Shown one piece after another: positions 23,958 to 32,093 of a stretch of 64,000 nt of DNA. A program made the translations under genes and the position numbers. The stretch comes from CAWAYR01 sp050250875 (GTDB lineage Bacteria > Acidobacteriota > Vicinamibacteria > Vicinamibacterales > UBA2999): positions 1,054,001-1,118,000 of the forward strand of contig JBFWNV010000001.1 of NCBI GenBank assembly GCA_050250875.1. Direction: 5' to 3'. The notes under the pieces were generated by a model, which searched no databases, had not been told where the DNA came from, and worked only from the letters and a program-made list of their open reading frames with translations. Each line of letters opens with the position of its first letter. Position 1 is the first letter of the stretch.

Positions 23958-25184
23958 CTAGCGCTTCGGCCAGCCGCCCACCGGCGGGCCGACGATCTTG
24001 GCCGGGTCGGCATTGGCCTTCGGCCGGAACTTCTGCGACCGGTCGTTGGCCACCTCGGTCACGTAGAGATTGCGGTCCTGGTCGACGCTGATCTGGTGCA
24101 CGCCGTCGAACTGTCCCGGCTGCGCGCCGTGGCCGCCGATGTCGAGGATGTAGCGGCCGTTCAGGTCGTATTTCACCAGCCGATCGGTGGTCCAGTCGGC
24201 GACCCAGACGTGGTCGTCCTCGGTGACGGTGTGCGCCAGCACCGCCGAGTCGTGCCCGGTCGGCCACATCTCCAGGAACTTGCCGTTCTCGTCGAACACC
24301 TGCATGCGGTGGTGCTCACGGTCGGCGACGAACAGGCGGCGGTCGCGGCTGATGCCGATGCTGTGCACCGACCAGAACTCGTAGGGCCCCGGCTTGTCGG
24401 GATCGGCCGGCGGCCGGCCCCAGTCGAGCAGGTACTTGCCGTCCTTGTCGAACTTGGCGACGCGCGTGCCGGCGTAGCCGTCGGCGACGAAGAACGTGCC
24501 GTCGGGCAGCCAGGCGATATCGGTGGGCCGGTTGAAATTGTTGGGGCCGCGGCCGGGCACGCCCTTCTCACCCATCGTCCGCACCAGCTTCCCGTCGTTA
24601 GTGAAGATGTTGATGATGTGCTGGTCGTCGTCGACGATCCACACGTGGCGCTGCGGATCGTAGGGGCTGATGAGCAGCTTGTGCGGCCCGCGGCCGGCCT
24701 CGCCGAGACCCGATCCCCGCGGCGGCGCCAGGAGCCGGTCGTGTTGCAGCCATTCGTCGATGGTGGTGCCGTTGCGATCGACGGCGAACACCAGGTGGTG
24801 CCGCCGCTGCTGGTAGAAGTAGTCCTTGCCCGAGTAGTCGCGTCGGCCGGTGTTGGTGCGCCGCGGCGTGAGCAGGCACGCGCAGATCCAGGGCGTGGCA
24901 CCTTCGGGCAGCTGGATCTCACTGCGCTGCGAGACCCAGACCTTGTCGGGCGTCTCGGCGAACACGCCGGCGCCCGAGCCCCACGTCCAGCCGGCGTGCG
25001 ACAGGTCGGTATCGGGCAGCGGCTTCGGCCAGTCGGGCACGACCTCGTAGTCGCCCATCGGCACCGGCCGCACCGGCAGTTCGACCTTGCTCTGGCTGAG
25101 GAGCACCGCCGGGCCGTCGATCGGGCCCAGCGACACGCCGACACTCACCGCCGCCAGTACGACGGCCGTCTTCGGAGCGCGCAT
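23958..25184 (-). CDS. Secreted NHL-repeat beta-propeller protein, second copy
   Basis: The protein has 408 residues. A signal peptide (MRAPKTAVVLAAVSVGVSL) precedes NHL-type repeats with well-kept blade motifs: DIAWLPDGTFFVADGYAGTR, VAKFDKDGKYLLDWG, SIGISRDRRLFVADREHHRM, VFDENGKFLEMW, KYDLNGRYILDIGGHGAQPG. It belongs to the same broad family as the protein at 5886-7055 but is clearly diverged. The WICACLLTPRRTN segment has two cysteines that could form a disulfide after export. ATG at 25184 is used because the signal peptide begins there. Enzymatic activity of the peptidylglycine-lyase kind is possible but unproven. Confidence 0.86.
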   Translation of the reverse strand: MRAPKTAVVLAAVSVGVSLGPIDGPAVLLSQSKVELPVRPVPMGDYEVVPDWPKPLPDTDLSHAGWTWGSGAGVFAETPDKVWVSQRSEIQLPEGATPWICACLLTPRRTNTGRRDYSGKDYFYQQRRHHLVFAVDRNGTTIDEWLQHDRLLAPPRGSGLGEAGRGPHKLLISPYDPQRHVWIVDDDQHIINIFTNDGKLVRTMGEKGVPGRGPNNFNRPTDIAWLPDGTFFVADGYAGTRVAKFDKDGKYLLDWGRPPADPDKPGPYEFWSVHSIGISRDRRLFVADREHHRMQVFDENGKFLEMWPTGHDSAVLAHTVTEDDHVWVADWTTDRLVKYDLNGRYILDIGGHGAQPGQFDGVHQISVDQDRNLYVTEVANDRSQKFRPKANADPAKIVGPPVGGWPKR

Positions 25185-25317
25185 GAGACTCTCCGTCAAA
25201 CCGGCCGGGCAACCGGAGACAGGCGAGACATTGCGATGGCGGCGGCCCGGCTGTCAACCTCAGGCGCAGACGTCAGCGGACTTGACACGCCGGCAGGGGG
25301 AGCGGACCATCCCGCGC

Positions 25318-25665
25318 ATGACGCACCAGGCGTGGCCCCGACTCTCGCGACGCATCGCGCTGACCTCTCTCGCGGCGTGCCTGGCGTTCGGCGCCGGCCT
25401 CGCCGCCCAGTCGCCGGCCCCGGCCGCCGGCGATCGGGTGCGCGTGCCGAGCAGCCACGCCAACATCCACAAGGGGCCGAACACCACCACCGAGGTGCTG
25501 GTGCTGGCGCCGCGCGACACGCTGCTCGCCGTGCTGGCCCGCGACAAGGAGTGGGTGCAGGTGCGACTCACCCCCGACCTGCGCAAGACCGGGCTGCTGA
25601 TGCGCTGGTACAAGAACGAGGATCGCGGCTGGATGCACGACTCGACGGTCGTCGGAGTGAAGTAG
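25318..25665 (+). CDS. Small exported SH3-like domain protein
   Basis: The protein has 115 residues. A signal peptide (RRIALTSLAACLAFGAGLAA) is followed by one bacterial SH3-type barrel: VRVPSSHANIHKGPNTTTEV, LVLAPRDTLLAVLARDKEWV, QVRLTPDLRKTGLLMRWY and the closing GWMHDSTVVGVK. Such domains usually bind peptidoglycan or act as targeting modules. It is divergent from the propeller gene with a 133 bp gap. Confidence 0.75.
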   Translation: MTHQAWPRLSRRIALTSLAACLAFGAGLAAQSPAPAAGDRVRVPSSHANIHKGPNTTTEVLVLAPRDTLLAVLARDKEWVQVRLTPDLRKTGLLMRWYKNEDRGWMHDSTVVGVK

Positions 25666-25775
25666 CCGCCCGTGTCGCATCCGTCGGCACCTGGGTGTTC
25701 TGAGCATCGCCGAAAAGACGACGCCGCCCGCGACCGCCAGCCGATGGCCAGCGTCGCGAGCGGCGTGAGCGAACC

Positions 25776-25793
25776 GGGCCGCTCACGCGGCCC
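25776..25793. terminator. GGGCCGC-TCAC-GCGGCCC hairpin between convergent genes
   Basis: Perfect 7-bp stem and 4-base loop between the stops at 25665 and 25809. An alternative pairing GTGAGCG/CGCTCAC competes with it. Position and shape suggest a bidirectional transcription stop, but there is no T-run. Confidence 0.45.
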
Positions 25794-25808
25794 GATGCGG
25801 GCGTACGC

Positions 25809-26249
25809 CTAGCTGACGCCGGCGAGCTGCCGCTGGTCCTCGGGCACCTGGATCTGCACTCGGCGCGGCCGGACGGCGTCCTTGATCGGCATCGTCAGGC
25901 GCAGCATGCCGTGCTGATGCGACGCGCTGAGCTTCTCGAGATCGAGGAACGGCGGGATGCTGAGCGACTGCTCGTGGCGGAACGCCTCGCGCTGCTTGTC
26001 GCCCGGCACCTCCACGCGAATCGACAGCGTGTTGCCGGCCACTTCGAGATTGACGTACTTCGGGTCGATGCCCGGCAAGGGGACGTCCACCTGCCAGCCG
26101 TCGTCGGTCGTGTGGACCTGGAACGCGGGCGAGGTGCTGACGGCCGTGCGGGTCGGCAGATCGCTCCAGAACCGGTTGAAGAGGCGATCCACCTCCCGCT
26201 GGAAGTTGAAGACGTCGTCGTACTGCGTCCAACGGGTCGTTCCGAACAT
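25809..26249 (-). CDS. Small heat-shock protein, Hsp20/alpha-crystallin family
   Basis: The protein has 146 residues, an ATP-independent chaperone that holds unfolding proteins. N-terminal segment FNFQREVDRLFNRFW, then the alpha-crystallin domain: FQVHTTDDGWQVDVPLPGID, YVNLEVAGNTLSIRVEVPGD, the FRHEQSLSIPPFLD dimer strand, and a beta8-beta9 hairpin HGMLRLTMPIKDAVRPRRVQ. The alpha-crystallin A-x-x-x-n-G-v-L motif reads SASHQHGMLRLTMP; the C-terminal I-x-I/V anchor is IQIQV. The start at 26249 follows a perfect AAGGAGG. Its promoter lies 37-65 bp upstream. Confidence 0.93.
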   Translation of the reverse strand: MFGTTRWTQYDDVFNFQREVDRLFNRFWSDLPTRTAVSTSPAFQVHTTDDGWQVDVPLPGIDPKYVNLEVAGNTLSIRVEVPGDKQREAFRHEQSLSIPPFLDLEKLSASHQHGMLRLTMPIKDAVRPRRVQIQVPEDQRQLAGVS

Positions 26250-26283
26250 GACGAACCTCCTTGAGAAGGAACCTCCTGGAGCC

Positions 26284-26315
26284 GTTGTATACAACATGCG
26301 TCTTGATGCGTCAAG
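26284..26315 (-). promoter_or_regulatory. Sigma-70-like promoter of hsp20 with two overlapping palindromes
   Basis: On the minus strand, a -35 box TTGACG (26309-26314) and a -10 box TATACA (26286-26291) are separated by exactly 17 bp. The -10 box is embedded in the perfect 12-bp palindrome GTTGTATACAAC (26284-26295). The -35 box is embedded in CTTGA-TGCG-TCAAG (26302-26315). Both look like repressor sites. Neither is a CIRCE element, and the second resembles an HspR half-site pair but with too short a spacer. Confidence 0.65.
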
Positions 26316-26379
26316 TCTATTTAGTGTGTAAGACTCAACTATTGGCGGATCCGGCCCCCAGGCTGAATTCGACGCTGAC

Positions 26380-27075
26380 TCAGGAGGTTCCGCCGGCGTG
26401 CCGCGCCAGCGCCGCCTTCCACGCCGGCACCGGATCGGGCGCGCCGCCGCGGCCCTCGTTCACGATCTGCGTGGTGCGGTACGCAGTGCCGTAGAAGCGC
26501 TCGTTGGCGTCGCGGTCCTGGCGGATCGTGCTGCCGTTCAGGGTGATGCCGGCGAAAATGCCGCGCGTGCGCGAGTAGCTGAGGATCTGCGCGCGCATCT
26601 GGATGTCGGTCGAGGCCGAGGCGTCGCGCCCGACGGGCCCGGCCGCCACGGCGGCATCGGCGCCGATCTTGAACTGGTTCTTGAGCAGCTGGTCGAGGCC
26701 GCGGCGGTTCTGCACGACCAGGATCAGATCGACGGCCTGGGCGCCGATCTGCAGCCCGACGCTGCCGCCGGTGATGGTCAGGAACCCCGGCGAGCTCCAC
26801 GCGCCGGTCTTCGGATTGCGCACGCTGATCGCCCCGTGCCCGCGCGATCCGCCGACGACGAAGCCGGCCTTCACGAGCGACGGGAACACGGCGATGGCCT
26901 CGGCCTTCTCCATGATCGACCGCGGCACGGCGCGGTCGCCGGCGCCCATCACCTCGTCGAGCACGGCGATGGCGTCCCTTAGCCGATCCGCCTCGCGGCC
27001 CCCGTCGTGAGCGGCGGCGTGCGCCGCGGCCAACGACAGCACCACCCCGACCGTGGTCATCACGCTGCGACTCAT
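26380..27075 (-). CDS. Exported SYLF/YSC84-domain lipid-binding protein
   Basis: The protein has 231 residues. A signal peptide (MTTVGVVLSLAAAHAAAH) precedes a complete SYLF domain: IMEKAEAIAVFPSLVKAGFV, VGGSRGHGAISVRNP, the GGSVGLQIGAQAVDLILVVQ core, FKIGADAAVAAGPVGRDASA and SYSRTRGIFAGITLNGSTI. SYLF proteins bind phosphoinositides in eukaryotes; in bacteria they are periplasmic and of unknown role. The order and length are typical. Confidence 0.93.
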   Translation of the reverse strand: MSRSVMTTVGVVLSLAAAHAAAHDGGREADRLRDAIAVLDEVMGAGDRAVPRSIMEKAEAIAVFPSLVKAGFVVGGSRGHGAISVRNPKTGAWSSPGFLTITGGSVGLQIGAQAVDLILVVQNRRGLDQLLKNQFKIGADAAVAAGPVGRDASASTDIQMRAQILSYSRTRGIFAGITLNGSTIRQDRDANERFYGTAYRTTQIVNEGRGGAPDPVPAWKAALARHAGGTS

Positions 27076-27148
27076 CGCTCAAGTCTATCAGCGCGGCGCA
27101 CGGTCAGTAGCGGCTGAAGTGCTCCATGATGGCGACGGCAAGTTCGCC

Positions 27149-27887
27149 ACAAGCGCCCATTGGTTGCACTGGCGTACCGGCATTTCGCTCGGCGCGGCCG
27201 GCGAGAAACTACGGGTCGCCAGGGCGCTGGCCGGACTGCCGCTGGTGAGCGCCACCATGGCCCGCGGGCGATCTCCTACGCCAAGGTGCGGGCACTGACC
27301 CGGGTCGCCACGCCCGAGAACGAGGTCGCGCTGCTCCATTTCGCTCAAGCGGCCACGGCCGCCGACGTCGAGCGGTTCGTCGGCGCTTGGCGAGGCATCG
27401 ATCGGGTGACGGCGGCGCCTTTGCAACGACGCGTCGGTGGTGGCGATGATCGACGACGAGGGCTGGGCACCGCTCGACATCGGCCGGAAGACCCGCACGG
27501 TTCCGCCGTCGATCCGTAGAGCGCTCCGCGCCCGGGACGAACATTGCCAGTTCCCGGGCTGCATGGCCCGGATCTGCGATGCCCACCACGTACGGCACTG
27601 GACCGCCGGCGGCGTTACCAGCGTTGCGAACCTCGTCCTGTTGTGCCGTGGCCACCATCGCCTGCTGCACGAGGGCGGCTATTTGCTGACCAGAAGTGAC
27701 GACGGCACAACCACAGTGCGGCGACACCGACGGCCACGAACTGGACGTCGCCCCGGCCATGCCGCGGCGCCTGCCGTTGAGGTGGGACACGGACCGCATC
27801 CCGGTGTGGGACGGCGCGCCCTTCGAGTTGGGCTACGCCGTCGACGTGGTCTACCAACCCGGCACGTCTGCGGCTCTTGACTGGTAG
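27149..27887 (+). pseudogene. DUF222/HNH endonuclease, broken by frameshifts and an internal deletion
   Basis: Segment 1 (27149-about 27270) reads FATSAHWLHWRTGISLGAAG and continues to LPLVSATMARG. After a shift, segment 2 (about 27271-27410) reads ISYAKVRALTRVATPENEVA. A further shift, together with loss of the middle of the protein, leads to segment 3 (about 27415-27720), LCNDASVVAMIDDEGWAPLD, with an intact HNH site (CQFPGC ... CDAHHVRHW ... LVLLCRGHH). A last shift near 27722 gives the tail ELDVAPAMPRRLPLRWDTDR. The order matches the 13E12-type HNH family, but about 150 central residues and the N-terminus are missing. Such genes spread as mobile or parasitic endonucleases; this copy is dead. 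Confidence 0.85.
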
Positions 27888-27953
27888 CACTTCGCGCGTC
27901 TGGCCCGCCAAGAGGCCAGCGGCCGGTCGACCTTGGGCGGTCTGCTCTGTGAA

Positions 27954-28300
27954 AAGGGTGCGTCGTCTGGTTCCAGTATGCAGATGAGGTCGGCGAGCAC
28001 TTCCTACACGGAAGAATGCCGCGGGTCGTACTGGAATCTTTCGCGGCTGCCGACAGCGGGTGGTGCTGGCGAAGCTGCGTTGCACAGAACAACTCCCACA
28101 TCCACGCAGATTTGGCCAGCTACGCCGTTCCTGGAGACGCAGTCGGACCGCGGATTGCTGCACCACTTCTGAAGCCGACACCGTACGGATGGTCAAGGGC
28201 CGAACGCCCGCTTGTGCTGAAGGCTGGCATCAAGATCCGCGGGTGTCTCGGCGTCGCAGTCTCCCCTCGTGCTCCCCTCACGCGGCCTAGTGCCGACTAG
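27954..28300 (+). CDS. Doubtful small reading frame before the orphan secreted protein
   Basis: In the 421 bp gap between the HNH remnant and the gene at 28309, the best frame runs from a TGA near 27951 to a TAG at 28298-28300, giving up to 115 residues (94 from the ATG at 28016; VVLESFAAADSGWCWRS, HADLASYAVPGDAVGPR). The TAG overlaps the AGGAGGTG ribosome site of the next gene, as in a tight operon. There is no good ribosome site for its own ATG, no recognised domain and only a moderate third-position G+C bias. It may be a remnant. Nothing else is seen in the gap. Confidence 0.2.
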
Positions 28301-28308
28301 GAGGTGTC

Positions 28309-29628
28309 ATGAGAGCGGTTACTGTCAAGTTGGCCCTCGTCTTTCTTCTCACGCCAGCGCTGCTCGCGGCGGCGCCCGTGCGTGCAAACATCACGATGGA
28401 CGACGGGGATGTCATCACCGTCGACAGCATGGCCCATTCGTGGCCACAGGGCGCGCAAATCGACCTCATCAAGAAGGCCGATCGGTCGACGCGCAGCCTG
28501 AATGTCAGCGCACCCGTCAGCGGGCTGATGAAGGCTGGCGATCGCGTGTTCATCACCTACAAGTACCTCGCATGGTTCGGCAAGGGCACGTTGCAGGGAG
28601 TGTGGACGCTCAGCGGAGACCAGGGCGCGGGTGGCGCAGCCTTCAAATATCCGAAAGTGGGAGCATGGGCCCACAACGAGCTCATCGTGGGTTCATCGCC
28701 GCAGACGGCACTCACGTACTGGGACCGCTACGCACCGCCGACAGAGATGTCTATCCAGTTCGGGAGCGTCAGCGCGTGCTGCGTGGGGGTCAGCCATCAG
28801 GACACGTACTCGGCCCCGAACCGTAGCCCGTACACGATCTATGACGGGCTCGAGATACCGGAAGGCATCTTCTACGCCAACGGAGCCCGAATGTCAGGCG
28901 AGTGGGTAAACGGGCCGTTTGTCGACACGTTTGATGGCAACGACAATAACGGAGTGCAGGCCTGGATTGATTCGCAAGCGGGATTCATCTGCAACCCGGA
29001 CTACATCCGCGTCATCTGGCGCTTCATTCCCAGGGTGGCGCTGCCGCCGTTGCCCGTGTTCGGGGCGTACTACTGGCTCTGGGTCGGCTACTCGAAGGAC
29101 TACGACAACCTGTTGAGCTGGGACGGTCAGTACGCCTGCGATGCATTCCCCTCGACTGACGAGTGGCCGGCGTCCTGGTACGACGAGCCTCGATACTTCC
29201 AGTCCAACCTCACTAGCGTCACCGACGCGACGGGACCGCACCCCGGGGCACCATATGGCGCCAATCTTCCGGCGAACACGACGTCGAGCCAGCTTCCGAG
29301 GGGCTTGCCGTGTGGGCCATCAGGAACAAACCCGGGCATCTACACGGGCGTGAATCTGGGCAGTCTCACGCCGCCCGCTCATGGAGATTGGGTCAAGTTC
29401 AGCGCCAGCTCGACGTTCACCGCTGCGCCGACGATGAAGGTGACCTTCGTGCAGGACAGCGCGTGGGGTACGCCCCTCGGCGCGAACTACATGGTGTTTG
29501 CGAACGAAGCGAGGGCTGACGCGGTGTGGGGCAGCGGCGCTGGGCAGAACAACGTGACTCTCCAGCTCGGCGATCCCAACGTCGTGTCGCACTGGCGCAC
29601 CATGTCTTTCCAGATTGCGACGCAGTAG
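28309..29628 (+). CDS. Orphan secreted protein, unknown family
   Basis: The protein has 439 residues. A clear signal peptide (LALVFLLTPALLAAAPVRA) precedes a body that is rich in Trp, Tyr, Ser, Asn and Gly, with no transmembrane segment. Short visible blocks are SACCVGVSHQDTY, FDGNDNNGVQAWIDSQAG, ICNPDYIRVIWRFIP and DWVKFSASSTFTAAPTMKV; five or more cysteines could pair after export. I do not recognise the family. It has a full AGGAGGTG ribosome site (28299-28306) and a perfect terminator hairpin after the stop. Its G+C is visibly lower than that of its neighbours and its codons use more A/T in third positions, so recent transfer is likely. Confidence 0.8.
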   Translation: MRAVTVKLALVFLLTPALLAAAPVRANITMDDGDVITVDSMAHSWPQGAQIDLIKKADRSTRSLNVSAPVSGLMKAGDRVFITYKYLAWFGKGTLQGVWTLSGDQGAGGAAFKYPKVGAWAHNELIVGSSPQTALTYWDRYAPPTEMSIQFGSVSACCVGVSHQDTYSAPNRSPYTIYDGLEIPEGIFYANGARMSGEWVNGPFVDTFDGNDNNGVQAWIDSQAGFICNPDYIRVIWRFIPRVALPPLPVFGAYYWLWVGYSKDYDNLLSWDGQYACDAFPSTDEWPASWYDEPRYFQSNLTSVTDATGPHPGAPYGANLPANTTSSQLPRGLPCGPSGTNPGIYTGVNLGSLTPPAHGDWVKFSASSTFTAAPTMKVTFVQDSAWGTPLGANYMVFANEARADAVWGSGAGQNNVTLQLGDPNVVSHWRTMSFQIATQ

Positions 29629-29636
29629 CGCACACT

Positions 29637-29669
29637 AGGCGGCCCTGGGCTTCCCGCTCAGGGCCGCCT
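29637..29669. terminator. Perfect 11-bp hairpin between convergent genes
   Basis: Arms AGGCGGCCCTG (29637-29647) and CAGGGCCGCCT (29659-29669) with an 11-base loop, 9 bp after the orphan gene stop and 26 bp before the glycosyltransferase stop on the other strand. The best intrinsic-terminator-like stem of the window, usable in both directions; no T-run follows. Confidence 0.65.
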
Positions 29670-29694
29670 CGGTCCGACCGCGGGCGCGGTACGA

Positions 29695-31302
29695 TTACTG
29701 TCGAACGCGAACGATGTCCGTCGGCCATACCTCGCCCGTCGAATGGCGAAGTCGGTCCGTCGCAGAGTAGTAGAGAATCTTCGTGTCGCTGACGAACTCG
29801 GCGCGCGGGGGCCAGTCCAGCATGCCAAAGGAGCTTCCCGTGAAGATGCTCTTGAACGCCGGAATCTCGACGTTCTCATCGAGGACAAATACGGGATGCC
29901 ATCCGTTGCTCGTAAGCGTCGAGACCAACTCATCGAGCTGCTGCCCCGCGATGTGCTCCGGCCTCAAGACTGTGCGGCCGGTGTAGTGAGCCACGGCGCC
30001 GCTGTGAATGAACGACAGCACGATGGCGTTGCGGGGTAGCACGGCGTCGAGGTAGGCGCCCATCACGGGCGTCTTGGCGTGAGTGAGTGGTTCCGCGGCA
30101 ACGAATCGGTAGTTCTCCTGCGCATTGACGATCGTCAAGAGAGGCAGAGCGATGACCACCCAGCGCAGCGGGCTCAACCTGGCATTCGACGGGAAGCGGC
30201 CAATGAGACCGGCAAGCCCAGCTGACGCGATCACGAAGATGACAGTCGTGGCGGGGAGCAGGAATCTGAGAAACGGCCAGCTGTCGTACGGCAGGTAGAT
30301 CGCATAGAGCGCGCAGTTCGCTACAGCAAGGGGGATCCCCGTCCTCACGAGCCTACCGATCGGGGATGGTGAGAGGACAAAAGCCAATCCGGCGACCAAG
30401 GTCGCGCTGAGCCCTGGACCATGCACATCGATGAAGAGATGCGGGTAGTTCCTGAGGTTCTGGCCAACGTACGCGAGGCCGAACATGGCAATCCCGGCGG
30501 GATATCCTGACCTAAAGGGGTTCCCGTAGAGGGCGGATTGTGACCAAGCGACCAAGAGCGGTCCCGCAATCGCGACACACAGGAAGGCGCCACATCGCCC
30601 CCAGTTCCACCGGCTTGGAACGCCGACCGGCGCGTTCGAGAGGAGGCACTGGCATCCGATGACCACCGCCAGCGGCCCGAGGATCGGACGAATCGTGCTG
30701 CCGAGTGCGCACAGGCAACCGGCTGTAATGGCGCTTGACCGTGTGTCGCGGAGGGCGAAGTACCAGGCTGCAATCCAGCAGGCGGCGGCTGGCACGTCGC
30801 TCATGCCCCACACCGCGTTCAGGAGCGCGGCCGGGTCGGCCACCACGAGGACGGCGGCGCCGATACCGGCCGCGTTGCCAGCGGCGTCGCGGGCCAGCAG
30901 GAAGGCAAGGAAGGCCAGCATCGCCAACGACAGGGGCGTGACCGCGAATGCCGCGCGCGGACCGAGGACGGTCTCCGTCGCGGCCATCAAGTAAGGGAGC
31001 CCCAGGGGATAAACTGGGACCTCTGTTCCGGCCGCCGGCCCTGGCACGTAGGCCAGTGGCGATGTGGGCACGTGCAGGCCCGTAATCGATGGAATGAGCT
31101 GCAGCGGCGCCGGTCTAACGAGTTCGTCGTCTATGAGGCCTTTGGCGGCGGACACGTAGCCGGAAGTGTCAGAGACGCTGGCCGAAAATACGCTGCCCCC
31201 GAACGTGAGAGCGAATGCCAGCCCAGCGACCGCCACGGCGGCCAGCCAGGTGAGTGAATCGGCATCCGCGCGATTGAGGCGAAGGCCGGCTGTTTGATGC
31301 AC
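29695..31302 (-). CDS. Polytopic membrane glycosyltransferase-like protein
   Basis: The protein has about 535 residues from the GTG at 31302, which has GAGAGGG 9 bp upstream; no ATG lies near the start of the hydrophobic body. About eleven membrane segments are visible (WLAAVAVAGLAFALTFGGSV, LSLAMLAFLAFLLA, CALGSTIRPILGPLAVVIG, FLLPATTVIFVIASAGLAGL and others). The first periplasmic loop carries acidic residues (SDTSGYVSAAKGLIDDE) in the place where GT-C enzymes (ArnT/PMT/GT39 type) hold their catalytic Asp, and a soluble C-terminal domain of about 130 residues follows. Likely transfers a sugar from a polyprenyl-phosphate carrier. Lower G+C than the core genes; part of the accessory segment. 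Family assignment is by topology, so moderately sure. Confidence 0.7.
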   Translation of the reverse strand: MHQTAGLRLNRADADSLTWLAAVAVAGLAFALTFGGSVFSASVSDTSGYVSAAKGLIDDELVRPAPLQLIPSITGLHVPTSPLAYVPGPAAGTEVPVYPLGLPYLMAATETVLGPRAAFAVTPLSLAMLAFLAFLLARDAAGNAAGIGAAVLVVADPAALLNAVWGMSDVPAAACWIAAWYFALRDTRSSAITAGCLCALGSTIRPILGPLAVVIGCQCLLSNAPVGVPSRWNWGRCGAFLCVAIAGPLLVAWSQSALYGNPFRSGYPAGIAMFGLAYVGQNLRNYPHLFIDVHGPGLSATLVAGLAFVLSPSPIGRLVRTGIPLAVANCALYAIYLPYDSWPFLRFLLPATTVIFVIASAGLAGLIGRFPSNARLSPLRWVVIALPLLTIVNAQENYRFVAAEPLTHAKTPVMGAYLDAVLPRNAIVLSFIHSGAVAHYTGRTVLRPEHIAGQQLDELVSTLTSNGWHPVFVLDENVEIPAFKSIFTGSSFGMLDWPPRAEFVSDTKILYYSATDRLRHSTGEVWPTDIVRVRQ

Positions 31303-31590
31303 CGTCGCTAACCCTCTCCGTTGCTGTCCCACGCGACTGCCTCGCCACGGTATGGCTTGACACCGGACAGAAGCTGCCGTCCAGCGGTCGCATCGCGGCG
31401 AGCGCAGCGTTGTTCGGGCCCTGCAACCGGGACTCGTCGATGGCGTCCCGGTAACGATAGACAACATTAACAGGGGCTGGGGGCGACAGGATCCGCGTTA
31501 TCCGACCTTGGCCGCCCAGCCAGACTACGGTTGTCGTGACTTGCAGGTGCGCCAAAGCAATCTCGACCGACCCGGGCAAGCTGGACGTGA

Positions 31591-32077
31591 GCGCGCCAGC
31601 GCATCGTCATCGCCACGGCCTTCGCCGTCGAGCCGGAGATCCTGGTCGCCGACGAAACCGCGTCGGCGCTCGACGTGTCGATTCAGGCCCAGGTCGTCAA
31701 CCTGCTCGAGGATCTGCAGGCGCGGTTCGGGTTGACGCTTCTGATCATCGCCCACGACCTGGCGGTCGTCGAACACTTCTGCGATCGCGTCGTCGTGTTG
31801 TACCTGGGGCAGGTGATGGAAATCGCCACCGCCGAGACGGTGCACGGCCGCCCGGCGCACCCTTACACACTGGCGCTGTTGTCCGCCGCACCGGTGCCGG
31901 ACCCGGCCAGGCGCCGCCGTTGGGTCGAACTCAAGGACGAGATGCCGAGCCCGCTCGACCCGCCGTCCGGCTGCGTGTTCCGCACGCGCTGCCCGCGCGG
32001 AGGCGGTCTGTGTCGCGCAGGTCCCGGCGCTGCGGGCCGTCGGGCCCGGGCACCTCTGCGCCTGCCACCTGACGTGA
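31591..32077 (+). pseudogene. Remnant of an OppF/DppF-like oligopeptide ABC ATPase
   Basis: Only the C-terminal half is left. After a TGA at 31588-31590 the frame reads QRIVIATAFAVEPEILVADE (end of the signature motif and Walker B with an Ala-for-Pro oddity, ETASALDVS), then LTLLIIAHDLAVVEHFCDRV and YLGQVMEIATAETVHGRPAH, the typical OppF tail GCVFRTRCPR. A two-base loss near 31996-32002 shifts the frame; the natural end AVCVAQVPALRAVGPGH and a TGA at 32075-32077 continue in another frame. Walker A is absent. The 288 bp upstream hold nothing else recognisable. Confidence 0.82.
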
Positions 32078-32093
32078 CGTCGCGCGCCGCCGG

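Noticed and set aside
26296..26340. HspR-type HAIR or CIRCE heat-shock element upstream of hsp20
   Set aside because: CTTGA/TCAAG arms are present but with a 4 bp spacer where HAIR needs 11, and no TTAGCACTC-type CIRCE arm is found.
31169..31579. Minus-strand frame of 136 codons in front of the glycosyltransferase gene
   Set aside because: It overlaps the beginning of the glycosyltransferase in another frame, matches no family I know and has no ribosome site; considered chance, though the first 60 residues look protein-like.
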